From assembly GCA_963855995.1 (NCBI GenBank), contig OY979718.1, positions 28,119,282 to 28,183,281 of the forward strand: DNA of 64,000 nucleotides, read 5' to 3'. This DNA comes from Muricea muricata. Its lineage: Eukaryota > Cnidaria > Anthozoa > Malacalcyonacea > Plexauridae. Shown here piece after piece: positions 37,101-45,262 of this stretch. Position 1 is the first letter of the stretch; each line of letters opens with the position of its first letter. The translations under genes were made by a program, and so were the position numbers. Below the pieces are notes generated by a model. That model searched no databases. It saw only the letters and a program-made list of their open reading frames with translations, and had not been told where the DNA came from.

Positions 37101-40100
37101 CTTTTTTAACCTCTCCCTTACGGAGACTGGAGATGGCTCAACATGTTTTATTATCAACTTCCCTTTATTTGTAGATGAGGGTTAAAATTTTGTCATAATA
37201 TCATCGTTACGCTCATTGATTGATTGACTAACAAAGGAAGGATTTGTTACCCCTTGCATTAGTTAATTGCGGGAATTCCCAGGACACTCGTGTCGCCAAT
37301 GCATAGCCTTTCCACATGAAAAGCAGTTTCCGGGTCTAAGTGTGCGCATGGTTAATAGAGTAGATGGTTTGGAAACTCATTAGAATAACAATATAACTCA
37401 TTATCTATGTTGTTCAACGTTTATTCAAAAATATGGTTCTTCATCGTCACGTGTGTATTGTGTTTTTGCCAAATCCACCAATAGGAGTTCTTAAATTACC
37501 CTATTGTTCAGGTCGCGGATGGCTAAATTTCCTAAAACGTTGCTATTGGTTAGTTAGGTGAAAATACAATACGCACGTGACGACGAAGGACCTCATTCCT
37601 GCATAAACCAGAACAAAAACATTGATAATGACTTATATTGTAGTTCTAATGAGTTTCCAAACCATCTAGCTCTATTAACTATGGTGTGCGTTTGTATACA
37701 CTTGATTGTGCTTGAAAAGGACGAGACTGTATGGCAGGCAACCTGATTCTCAGGGTCTTCACCTCCGCTACCCGCGCTACGGCGAAGAGCGTCTTCGCCG
37801 TAGCGCGGGTAGCGGAGGTGAAGACCCTGAGAATCAGGTTGTATGGCAGGTTTCGGTTGTTTAATAACCGCATCTTGTATATTACGGGGCTTTGGGAAAG
37901 AGTTGACTTTCAATTTGGACTTATTTTGTTTTCTCTTTGCTTTCGCTCTGATTTCAGATTTGAAAATGCGCTTTTCGTCTTCCGAATTATCGGCAAGCTC
38001 ATGTTTCTTGTATTCATGAACTGCTACCCAGCTAAACCCCGATTTATCAGCTAGCAGAATATGTTTCTTTCGTTCACGCCTTAACTGCTCACCTTTCTTA
38101 ATCTCCTCTTGTGCTTTGGATATTTCTTTGTGCTGTAAAAAAAACTGACGCTTCGGCCATTGTGTCAATGATTTGAGTGTTGAACTTGAACAGACCCTCG
38201 TTGGCCTTCTTCTTGAGATTGTAAGGCGGAATTCCATTCAGTGCGATTTAGCAAGCGCTCGATTTTGTGCGATCGTTTTCTTTTGAAATGTGTGAGGTCA
38301 AGTAGAACGAATTCATTAGATATGGCTGACTGAATACACTTCAGAAGAAAGCGATCGCAAAATTCCGCGCGCTCGCTAAATTGCACTGAATGGAAATCAG
38401 CCTTAAGGCTCCGTGTATTTAAACAGAGGATAGCAATTTACCGTTGTTCTTCTCGATTTCTTTGCGGATTCTGTTTGTTGTTTGGCCATGATCGAATTGT
38501 GATGAAACAATGGTTTTTTGTTTTTCCAAAATTAGAAGTTTTCCTCGTGGGAGCATGCGTAGAGTGGCCGCACCATGTGTTATATCTACTTGTATACCAG
38601 AATCTGCATTATCCTGCACTGCACCATGCCAAAATATACATTTCTGTCTACTTCATGTTATTTATACGACAGAAAATGAATGTACTCACAGGTTATGTCT
38701 AGACACATGCACCGCTGCATTGTTCATTGTAATTTTTTCTTCATGTGGAATAAAAGTCACACGCGTTTTAAAACATAGTGACAAAAAGCGCACGCTGGCG
38801 TTTGTGCGAAAAAAACTTGACGTACTATAGCTGGCCCAAGGTAGTGATTACAGACAGTGGCGTAGCCAGCCCGACAGTTTAGTCCCGCTATGCAAATTTC
38901 AAGTTATTTTCAAATTATTATCATTATTTATTTCTTTAGAAATTAATTGTTTTCACAGTCAATGAACAGGAAAATATTTGCATAGCGGGACTAATTCGTC
39001 GGGCTGGCTACGCTACTGATAACAGATATTATTATTACCTAGGCTTTCTCTTTACTTTTTGTCGTCAATAAACTTGTATGCGCATTGTATGTTGCTAGTT
39101 CAAAACAGTTGCTTCTACATGACTGTAAAATACAAGCAATCAAGTGTCGTTAACTTTCAATATCTATATTGTTAAAGTCATGTTTTGTTTAGATAATTCA
39201 AAAAAGTTGATGAATATTCGAGCTGTCGTCATTTCATGCAGTGTTTTTATTGTTTTACTTTTAATTCCAGTTTTATGTTGGAGGTAAGGTTTTTTGTTAA
39301 GATATATAATTATTCTAATAATTTAGCGAAATTTAGCTACATGATTTAGACTTTAATCGAGACTATTATATTGTTTTTAGCGGGAATACAAACGTTATTG
39401 AACTTTATACAATAATGAGTGATTTTATACTGAATTTGCATTGGTCGAAAGCTGTGTGTTATTATAGTACAGACGCACAGATGACGTCAGCCAATGATGT
39501 GACGTAGTTGAGGAAATGTTTTCGCGTGTTTTCCTGCAGGTTTATCTGAGCTGTCTTATTGTATCAAACAAATATGTAGACTTTATTTTTTGTCTTTCTG
39601 TACTATAATAGATCACAAAAGGCGTCATTGCGTGCGAAGGACAAAAAGTTACGGCACTCAACTTTCTCTTCGCACACCATGACGTCATATATGGTCTAGT
39701 ACAGTACAGACGCACGCAAAAATGAGATCTATTTGTTAATTGGAAGATTTGTCAGCCGCCATATTGTTTTCTATACTTGCAGAATTTAAGCTAAATTCCT
39801 GTTTGAATGCTGTCAATCAGCTGCTTGGAGAATCTCTTATATCCAACACATGCTTAATTGCAATGAACATAATAATACAATAATTAATCCTTTCTTTTTT
39901 CTCTTATAGAATAAAAGAAAAGAATAAATCTAGGTTAGCAGAACTAGCAGATGTAAAGGTCAGCTTATAAGGACCTTATTTTTCTTCAGAAGGGGTTGGA
40001 TTTTTAAACTGAAAATTTTCCCACTCACATATTTCTTTAATTTACCCATTCCCGATAATTTCAAACAAAATTCATACTGTACTGCAAAATTATGAAAGTA

Positions 40101-40375
40101 TTTCAAATTCTCAAATCTCGCCTTATCTCTCGATTATCTTTATAATATTTTTACTTTAAAGCCGGCTTAGTTAACCAGCTTTTTCTCAAACATAACGACG
40201 AACATATAATGGCAGTTTAATATAATGGAGTCTTTTTGTTTTCTAGTTGTCTGAAAGAAGTTTCTTCGAGACCATTAATTCAGCAACTAATTTAACTTTT
40301 GCAAGCAAAGACTCTTTAACATCATCTACATATCAAGAGCTACCACCAGATGTGGCAGAGGTACAGAAAAGCTAA
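22110..40375 (+). CDS. Type I membrane receptor with FN3 folds, nine exons; candidate gp130/Domeless-like
   Basis: I assembled nine exons: 22110-22170, 28066-28548, 32198-32349, 33066-33225, 35768-35856, 36570-36810, 39193-39283, 39910-39958 and 40247-40375. Intron phases 1,1,0,1,0,1,2,0 all agree and the sum is 1455 bases, 484 codons plus stop. Residues 1-20 are a signal peptide (MFRPLTILILQLLQF...). Residues 21-181 form a cysteine-bearing beta-sandwich-like domain with many NxT/S sites. Residues 182-285 are an FN3 domain starting APS and containing LRPYTNYTVRVYS. Residues 286-395 are a second FN3 starting APSSPPTFEC and containing YLVQVQIC and CSGYS (379-383), a possible degenerate WSXWS. 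About 406-424 is a transmembrane helix (VVISCSVFIVLLLIPVLCW). The 59-residue tail has TYQELP (Y471) and no kinase or clear Box 1. Each FN3 is split by a phase-0 intron and bounded by phase-1 introns, as in class I cytokine receptors. Exon 1 is the least certain because intron 1 is 5.9 kb. FN3 receptors of other classes remain possible. Confidence 0.75.
23440..24660 (-). pseudogene. BEL/Pao retrotransposon pol remnant in receptor intron 1
   Basis: On the minus strand an open stretch of about 190 codons (24627 to 24046) carries GRYVIGLAWKKDPADLPNN, SKSYANAINAYERNGWVRKL, YYLPHHGV and GPCLHGVLLRFKEE with AFTGDISKM. This is the start of the BEL/Pao reverse transcriptase. The normal stretch between 'RIV' and 'CKGPCLHG' is shortened. 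Further on come RVTFSDKPSPN and, after a stop, RYVNDLITSC, where the family has YVDD, so the catalytic Asp is replaced by Asn. Then follow SWNPLSETIRYEVK and SRLFDPLGFASVVTKKAK (to 23461). Stops and frame changes show the copy is dead. No protease, RNase H, integrase or LTRs are recognised nearby. Confidence 0.85.
24661..27119. other. Receptor intron 1 interior, no gene recognised
   Basis: A 115-codon open frame starts at 26042 with a serine-rich, low-complexity N-terminus (TASSDSETDYSGSSEE) and no recognisable domain, and no donor site that would make it an exon. The remainder is AT-rich intron without clear repeats. Confidence 0.4.
27120..27395 (-). mobile_element. tRNA-derived SINE-like retroelement
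   Basis: On the minus strand an A-box-like 'tggtgttgtggtca' (complement of 27344-27357) is followed about 35 bases on by a B-box-like 'gggtttaagccc' (complement near 27299-27311), interrupted by a run of ten G. Downstream comes a unique body that includes 'cggataaggacgttaaaccg' and 'ggatcctctatcagttggg'. The order of pol III boxes then body fits a tRNA-SINE. The CpG of the B-box is lost, so this is an old copy, and the body may derive from a LINE tail. Confidence 0.5.
27601..28005. mobile_element. Two nested MITE-like elements before receptor exon 2
   Basis: The outer sequence has the phrase 'aataagccccc' repeated on both sides (27632-27660 and 27957-28012), a pattern seen in MITEs whose ends read 'aataagccccc'. 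Inside, 27772-27940 is an inverted repeat: 'gtaataattccgcgttctca' and 'ttaatccaagccctaa' return as complements. The telomere-like 'ccctaacccaaaccctaatcctaacc' (27810-27836) is the inner part of this hairpin and is not telomeric. Confidence 0.55.
28655..30020. mobile_element. Dispersed repeat family R4, copy a, in receptor intron 2
   Basis: A long match to 51956-52560 runs collinearly: 'acaacgag(a/g)acga' with 'ttgtctaattgtt', then 'agtata(ta)cact', 'aaagct' with 'tttcaatctcg', 'tttgtttactttttgcaa', 'tcaagaaaataaca', 'ggccatgaaatga', 'atggcttct(c/t)gaaat', and 'cataaacacagtttaaca'. The right end 'agtccatgactgagtgtatact' is the inverse of the left end of the other copy ('tatacactcagtcacggacc'), so the family has terminal inverted repeats. 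A separate hairpin repeat is inserted at 29340-29530. The interior has no recognisable protein. Confidence 0.65.
29340..29530. repeat. Long hairpin of repeat family R3
   Basis: The left arm 'gaaatataaaacattttttccgtattgatatacag' and the next 55 bases return inverted up to '...ctgtatatcaacacggaaaatgttttatatttc'. The loop is 'aaaacacaattccaag'. Arms are about 85 bases with scattered mismatches. A relative lies at 41245-41440. It sits within repeat R4a. Confidence 0.75.
30021..32197. other. Receptor intron 2 remainder, no gene recognised
   Basis: A 109-codon frame starting near 30693 has no domain and no splice context. An imperfect inverted repeat links 'ttttaccagaatgcattgcg' near 31851 to 'cgcaatgcactgtggtaaa' near 32006, perhaps a decayed MITE. 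The acceptor for exon 3 ('ttttaactgtag') closes the intron. Confidence 0.4.
33547..33940. mobile_element. Foldback MITE in receptor intron 4
   Basis: Arms of about 100 bases: 'ctaaacaccgcacaaaaaga' through 'tcaaacctagaacta' at 33547-33645 and their complement at about 33845-33940. The roughly 200-base interior is unrelated to other sequence in the window. A TA sits at the second position of each tip, so a TA duplication is possible but not proven. Confidence 0.75.
34180..34636. mobile_element. Dispersed repeat family R1, copy b (uninterrupted)
   Basis: This matches 4371-5112 but lacks the 350-base R2 insert: here 'gttatattt' runs straight into 'caataaaatatacttattag'. It therefore shows the pre-insertion state. 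It lies in receptor intron 4. A short hairpin, 'gtcgtatatgag...ctcgtatacgac', lies at its left end. Confidence 0.7.
34970..35066. repeat. 97-bp hairpin MITE in receptor intron 4
   Basis: 'aattttgtatacttttgtat' and on to 'gcgttacc' pairs with 'ggtaacgctttttcccgcgt' to 'gtatacaaaatt'. Stem about 40 bases, loop 15 bases, two or three mismatches. It sits 0.7 kb upstream of exon 5. Confidence 0.75.
37343..37690. mobile_element. Foldback MITE in receptor intron 6
   Basis: The left end 'ggttaatagagtagatggtt' (37350) and about 120 further bases, through 'cttcatcgtcacgtgtgtat', return inverted between about 37558 and 37680 ('atacgcacgtgacgacgaag' to 'accatctagctctattaac'). The loop contains 'ccaccaataggagttcttaa'. 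It has landed at the 3' end of a DIRS-like ORF remnant, supplying the apparent C-terminus of the open frame there. Confidence 0.7.
37739..37841. mobile_element. 103-bp perfect palindrome with 9-bp target duplication
   Basis: Fifty bases starting CAACCTGATTCTCAGGGTC are followed by GCG and then by the exact reverse complement of those fifty bases. It is flanked by perfect TATGGCAGG at 37730-37738 and 37842-37850. The sequence is visibly GC-rich compared with its AT-rich host. It interrupts the DIRS-like ORF1 remnant. A palindrome with zero mismatches implies a very recent insertion or ongoing arm correction. The 9-bp duplication would fit Mutator-like elements. Confidence 0.92.
38224..38403. 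mobile_element. Mariner-type MITE splitting the DIRS-like ORF1
   Basis: Terminal inverted repeats of about 60 bases: AGGCGGAATTCCATTCAGTG onwards on the left, and CACTGAATGGAAATCAGCCT on the right, with several mismatches. TA lies immediately outside each tip (38222-38223 and 38404-38405). No coding capacity. Confidence 0.75.
38855..39018. mobile_element. hAT-type MITE, 164 bp, in receptor intron 6
   Basis: Begins CAGTGGCGTAGCCAGCCCGA and ends in the complement ...TCGGGCTGGCTACGCTACTG. The inverted repeat continues inward over 'agt(t)tagtcccgctatgcaaat'. Flanking 8-base words ATTACAGA (38847-38854) and ATAACAGA (39019-39026) differ by one base, consistent with an aged hAT duplication. Confidence 0.85.
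39401..39738. mobile_element. Dispersed repeat family R2, copy b, in receptor intron 7
   Basis: This matches the block 4488-4840: 'catttggtcg'-like start, 'gtgtgttatta(a/t)agtac', 'gatgacgtca', 'gatcacaga/gatcacaaa', 'gacgtcat...ggtct', 'cagtacagacgcacgcaaaaatga' and 'atctatttgtta'. It is not flanked by R1, so R2 moves independently. Ends uncertain by about ten bases. Confidence 0.65.
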
Positions 40376-41244
40376 ACATTTTAAAGTAAGTTCCTCTGTA
40401 CACCAAATTTAAGCTATATAGAACGAGTCAAACATGTCAAAAATATCAAAATTTATTTTTGTTTGTTGTTGCTTCTTAATGTTTAATTTCGGCTCTTCCT
40501 TGCACTTGATACTGCGTGTATTTTATTTTGAACTGTTAAGAAAAAGGATTCGTGTCCTCTGAATAATCTGACCATGCCGTCAATTTGTCATTCTTAATTC
40601 CATGTTTCAAGAGCTAAAATACAGTACATTTTGAGGCGCCCAAAAGAAGCATATTCCATAAACAAAAAGGGTGTTTTTCCATCAAAGTAAAAAGTGTTTG
40701 TTTACAAGCGCACAATAACCCCTTGAGTCGATCTTCACACCATCTTCGCCTGAAATTGAGCTATAATACCAACATTGATGGCTGGCCAAAACATGACCCT
40801 TCCTCTACTTGCTGATGACATACTTGGACTGGAGGACAATGATGTGAAGAGATCAAACATTTAGCCTGTTTGTTCGCTCTATCCGAATATCACATGAATA
40901 TCTATAAAAGCAATTCATTGTCTTGTACTTTCTCGCCAATTTACAACTTTTAAACTCGCGTGCTTCTTGTTAAACAATGGCCTTGTCTTCTTGATCGTTG
41001 TGATTTTTGCAAGACATTGCAACAACATTTTTCCAAAACAATTTTTAAACAAATTGTGTGTGTTTTTGTCCAATGTTTTGTAAGTTTGTATTTGTAACTT
41101 GGACGTTCCTCGTGAAAATCAACACACACTGTTGACCAGCTGGATAACGTCCTTAAAAATAAAGTTTCTATGTATCCGATTTTTATTAAACTTTCACCAG
41201 AGGCTCGTTGGTGCATGTAGAATTAATTACATTTAAGAAATATC
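40376..41244. other. Stretch after the receptor stop codon
   Basis: Contains the receptor 3' UTR; no canonical AATAAA is obvious close to the stop. No other gene is recognised. One 88-codon minus-strand frame near 40950-41216 has no domain. Confidence 0.4.
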
Positions 41245-41440
41245 AAAAAATTTTCCGTGTTGATATACAGTTATATCAACACGAGTGGAAATTGGAAAAA
41301 CGAGAAATTGTGTGGAATACAATTTTATAATACAGCAATGTCAAAAGCCCGAAGGATACGAAAAATTTCCGTTTTTACAAGTGGCGGGAAATTTTCCGTG
41401 TTTACATTGAGTTATGTTAACACGGCTCTTAACCATGCAA
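41245..41440. repeat. Repeat family R3, second copy
   Basis: 'ttttccgtgttgatatacag' and 'ttatatcaacacgagtggaa', then 'attggaaaaacgagaaattg', match one arm of the hairpin at 29340-29530. Here the second arm is shortened. Within the copy, 'ccgtgttgatatacag-ttatatcaacacg' forms a small stem. A related 'gattggctaagagc' border occurs at 29258 and 36919. Confidence 0.6.
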
Positions 41441-41689
41441 TCAGGGTTCAGGAGTCAGCTGAACGGAACTGAATAGTGGAACTCCTAAACTCGAGCAAAT
41501 AATTTGGTCAAATATTTTCGGAATGCTTCTATTGCCAGGACTGTAATACAGTCACTCTTTTTGATAATTCTCTTGTAACAATTGCAAACTTCTTTTCATG
41601 TGGGATACGGATTTTCATCGATTTCGGTATACTGTTGCTGCATACAGATTTACCGGGAAAAGGAATCTCTACTTCAAATGATCTTTCAA

Positions 41690-42995
41690 TGATCAAAACT
41701 TTTTGATATGGGATGGATTTGAAACCTGGTTTGGCTCCGGAGCAGCAAGTATTAGCAAATCCAGGAGTACTTTTAATTCACGTCCCATCGTCATCTTAGC
41801 AGCTGTCAGACCTGTACGCGATTCGTGCGTCGTCGTTCTTTGAGTCAAATGTACCAGAGAGATATGTTGATCCCAAACATGGCCAGTTGATGTTCTAACG
41901 TTCTGTTATAAGAGGTATTGTTCTCGTCTTTGCTTTTTGCTCCGAAAAGACCCCAGCTATTTGGCGTTTCCCGATTCTTCTGCACTCAGTTCTTCTGACT
42001 TTGCTTTGCTTTTCTTATTCAGCCCTTCTCTTTCTTTTTGTCTCCCCCCCCGGTCTCCACGCTTAGGTGATGGGCTACGTCCCGGGCAATGATAGCGAAA
42101 ATGACCTTCCTTTCAACACTTCCAGCATTTCGTGTCGTGAGAATCTTTTGTTCGAGGATTAGCCGGTAATGTTAGGTTTACGACGATCTCTCATTACGGC
42201 TTTTAATTTTTCCATTGACCGTGCAATTTGGTCGCTGACTGCCTCCATTTTCTTAGCGATATCGAGTATAGTTATCGTGACGTCTCGCTGTTTCACCTCA
42301 TCTTCTAACTTTGTTCTTCGAGAGACTCTTGGCCTTTGTTGAAGATTAGCCAGACGAAACGACTCTAGCTCCAACGCGAATTCAAGGGCTCTCTTTTCGA
42401 AAACGTAGCCGTATGTCATCGTCAGGTAAAGAATCGATAAACTGCTCTCGAGCCAAGGTGTCATTAAGGATTGGAGATGCATGCGCCAATCAGGCAAGCC
42501 TTTCAATATCCTTGGCTAAAGCTGGTAACTCCTCATCACGTTGTCTGACTCAATTTTTAAATTTTACTTTAGAAATCTCTGTACGATGCGGCGTAGCAAA
42601 TCAGTTTTCTAAAGCAGCCACTAGTGAACGAAAATCCTGTCCACGGTCACTGGCTAAATTCGCCAAAACTCGTAGCGCTGGTTCCTTGCGGCTAGTTTTC
42701 TATATCACACAACCTATTCATCTCAGCTACGATGCAAAATTGAGCACACTAAACTTCCCACGACGTTTGTCCATCATACATGTTCCGTTTGCCTGTCACT
42801 TTATTTCCCGTTCCATGGACGTAGCAGATTTTCTTAAAGACGCACTTGTCGTCCATTCCTCGCGGGCCGTATATATTGGTGTGGAAATCGTAGGTGTCAA
42901 GGCAAACAGTTTTCCCTGCATGGTCTGAACACGCTGTTAAAGACGCCTTTAAACTAGCTGTTTCCCTTACCAGCCCTTGCTTAACGTTCAATTTT
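41690..42995 (-). pseudogene. Ty3/gypsy retrotransposon remnant: gag joined to end of integrase
   Basis: On the minus strand gag comes first: NMYDGQTSWEV, a stop, CAQFCIVAEMN, then ALRVLANLASDRGQDFRSLV, KVKFKNxVRQRDEELPALAK, LAREQFIDSLPDDDIRLR and, in another frame, ALEFALELESFRLANLQQR. Next is a CCHC zinc knuckle, CWKC-stop-KEGHFRYHC, near 42100-42145, with spacing C-x2-C-x4-H-x4-C intact except that one x is a stop codon. Then, after a jump, comes HVWDQHISLVHL, HESRTGLTAAKMTMGREL (41750-41890), which is the tail region of a gypsy integrase. Protease, reverse transcriptase and RNase H are missing, so an internal deletion has fused the two ends. No LTRs recognised. Confidence 0.8.
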
Positions 42996-43339
42996 TTTAA
43001 TTACCGTTTTGTTTCCATTTAAATCCAATGCTCCTTTTTCGCTTTAATTATCCTGTCGGGGTTGTCAAAAAGTTACGTGCTGTCTTCTAATTAGTGTACA
43101 ACTGATAAAAAATCTAAAGAAATACCGTCTTTTCTAGAGCATGGAAGTTCCTTATTTTACATATTTACTTCCTACTCAATACGCTCTGTTGAGCACATAC
43201 ACAACACACTGTTGAGCACACAAAATATTTTTAAACACTGTCGAAGTGCAAAACACATTTTATCTCATTAATTTCTGCGCCGGTGAACAATTGAAATTCT
43301 TGCCAAATTTAACTCTACCAGAAAAAATTAATTTGTAAC

Positions 43340-43515
43340 AGAGCATACAGAGATTAAACTTCTGATAGCTAGCCAGTGCGTTAAGGAGAGGCCTTCTCCC
43401 CCTTGGCCATTTTTAATAGCCATGATGAGCATTTTAAGGGGGGATGCCTCTTTTTCGCGCACTGGCTAAGCCAGGGCTACGCATGATTAATGAAAGTTGA
43501 GCCTCTGTATGCTCT
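43340..43515. mobile_element. Palindromic MITE inside an older inverted repeat
   Basis: The inner element 43372-43466 (95 bp) starts GCCAGTGCG and ends CGCACTGGC, with TA on both sides (43370-43371 and 43467-43468). Arms carry 'gaggcctt(c)tccccc' and its complement. The outer pair 'agagcatacagagattaaac' (43340) and 'aaagttgagcctctgtatgctct' (43491-43515) is also inverted, so one hairpin seems to have landed in the loop of another. Confidence 0.6.
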
Positions 43516-43869
43516 GGTCTTTAAGCTTGCCTTATGGCATTTAGGTGAAATATTGAATAATTCTCGTTGTTGTCCAGAAACTCTATTCAGCAATTTTTAA
43601 AACACCACGTATATTTTATCTATCAATACACCACAATAAATGCTACCGATGGCCGTAGAATGTAATATTGGCTTTGGCGGGAACGTTACGTTGACAACAA
43701 CAATCTTGTCGAGTGAAAATTTTTTTCAGCTGTGATCGGCACTTGTCGCACTTAGCTTATATGTATTAAAAACTAATTAGATCCTTCTTGGTCTTGGGTG
43801 GTCACAAAATGCCATGTATTTTTATACCTGTATTTATATATATGATACATATATGTGATATGGTATTTA

Positions 43870-44110
43870 TATGCATACATACACGGTGTTCTTCCTGAAA
43901 TCAGAGTGCTCGATACGAGATAGCAGAGCAATATATTTATTCGACTTTCCAAAAGAATTTTACAACTATCGGTAAATCGTTACACGGTGTTTCATGCCTT
44001 TCGGCAATCATCAGACGACTGATTACAACAACGAGAATTACTTTATCAGAAAGATAGACATCGTTTTAAAGCTTTCGACTAGAAACACCGAGTCGAAAGC
44101 TCAAAACAGC
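43870..44110 (-). mobile_element. Penelope-like 3' fragment with hammerhead-type core
   Basis: Read on the minus strand, a perfect 10-bp hairpin (44071-44100; GCTTTCGACT / AGTCGAAAGC) is followed 57 bases on by a hammerhead-type core (43989-44014) and then AT-rich 3' sequence. The hairpin loop holds CGGTGTTTC, the exact complement of GAAACACCG in the core. No coding remnant is visible. The class assignment rests on the core motif and the resemblance to the fragment at 18.85-19.2 kb. Confidence 0.4.
43989..44014 (-). ncRNA. Hammerhead-ribozyme-type core motif, second copy
   Basis: On the minus strand CTGATGA is followed by a stem TGCC-GAAA-GGCA and then GAAAC, the conserved order of a hammerhead core with a GNRA-capped stem II. 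The upstream loop sequence CGGTGT can form stem III with ACACCG; no proper stem I is evident. Confidence 0.45.
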
Positions 44111-45260
44111 AAATTTTAATCCAGAGAACACTGTAAATTGGTATATTTGTATAAATTAAAGTTCCGATAAAATGAGAGCACAAATCTTCAAGACTAGTTA
44201 TAGGACAACGTCGTTAGGCGCAAAAATGTGGAAAACATTAAAGAAGCAAGAAGGCTGATAATATGGGGTATAGTTTTCAACAGTGTCAATTAGTTCCCAG
44301 ATGGATTTACAGATAATGTCCAACTGTTAATGTGGCAAATATCTAATTTAAGCACAGGGCGCAGGAAAAACACACAAAAATGATTCAGATTCTAGCTGCT
44401 GTGTGTAAGGAATAAAAACTACATACCTGTAGTGAATACTACATATAGATATTCATTCTTTAAGTATACCTTTTTGCTGGTCGTCACCGTGTATGAAAAT
44501 AATACAAATATTTGATTTTGATGTCGGTATTTAGACATCATAATCAGTATTTAATTTTATCTCTCCATGAAGGTCATAATGAGTTTTAAATTGTCGTCTG
44601 ACTGACACCATGTCATAATTAGAAACACGTGCAATACCCCAGGTGGAAAATACGAAAATTTAATGGTTTTACACTTGCATGGTTACTACAGCACGACACA
44701 TCGCACCACACTACGCACTACACTTACATTTTCTGAGTGGCGGACAAATTACACTTTATATAATACCTTATTAAATTCTGGTCGTTTAATTGGTTGATTA
44801 TGGTCACGTGATATTAAAAAAAAGTTCCATTTTCGAAGAGTGCAATGGAAAACGTTCCATTGCACTCCTAGCAGTGCAATAGCTTTTTTCATTGCACTCT
44901 CACAATCCCCATCTGTCAAAAAGCTCTTCGTACGGTCTTCGTAATTTACTTAAGCTGGTTTCGGTCTTGAGAGGAATGCGAAATAATCCAAATATTAAAT
45001 TACGACTGAAATGCGTGTTGTTTTAAACGCCAAATAAATTGGTTTTGAAAAACAATAGTCTGGTATTATATAAAACAAATAATGAATGTTTATGAGTGCA
45101 ATGGTAAGAATATTTTCATGAGGCGAAAGATTGATTGTTAATCCATTCAACGAGGCGATAGCCGAATACATTCACTGAACCACACCACACCACACTACAT
45201 TACACTACTAAATTACTTTAATAAAAACAGTAAAACATGTTAGGACTAGAGAATAGAATA
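44111..45260. other. Intergenic stretch with small hairpins
   Basis: No gene recognised. A perfect 13-bp hairpin with a 4-base loop lies at 44838-44867 (gagtgcaatggaa / ttccattgcactc), and the word 'gtgcaat' recurs nearby in both orientations. 'caccacac'-type runs occur at 44711 and 45180. Confidence 0.45.
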
Positions 45261-45262
45261 TA

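Larger units (their letters stand above)
37691..38619 (-). pseudogene. ORF1 remnant of a DIRS/tyrosine-recombinase-type retroelement
   Basis: The minus strand reads SSQFDHGQTTNRIRKEIEKN (near 38420-38500), is broken by a MITE, and resumes LKKKANEGLFKFNTQI, then in another frame QHKEISKAQEEIKKGEQLRR, HILLADKSGFSWVAVHEYKK, HELADNSEDEKRIFKSEIRA and a lysine-rich tail. The 'A(D/K).S..GW..V.EY....LA..SEDEKR' pattern with a basic tail is what I associate with ORF1 of DIRS/Ngaro-like elements in marine invertebrates. That link is from memory and not certain. Two MITEs (38224-38403 and 37739-37841) and a foldback disrupt it. No reverse transcriptase or recombinase is present. Confidence 0.55.

Noticed and set aside
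37731..38054. 107-codon plus-strand open frame
   Set aside because: Antisense to the DIRS-like ORF1 and passes through the 103-bp palindrome, which explains its apparent self-similarity.
42413..42928. 171-codon plus-strand open frame
   Set aside because: It is the antisense shadow of the Ty3/gypsy gag remnant, whose minus-strand motifs are recognisable.
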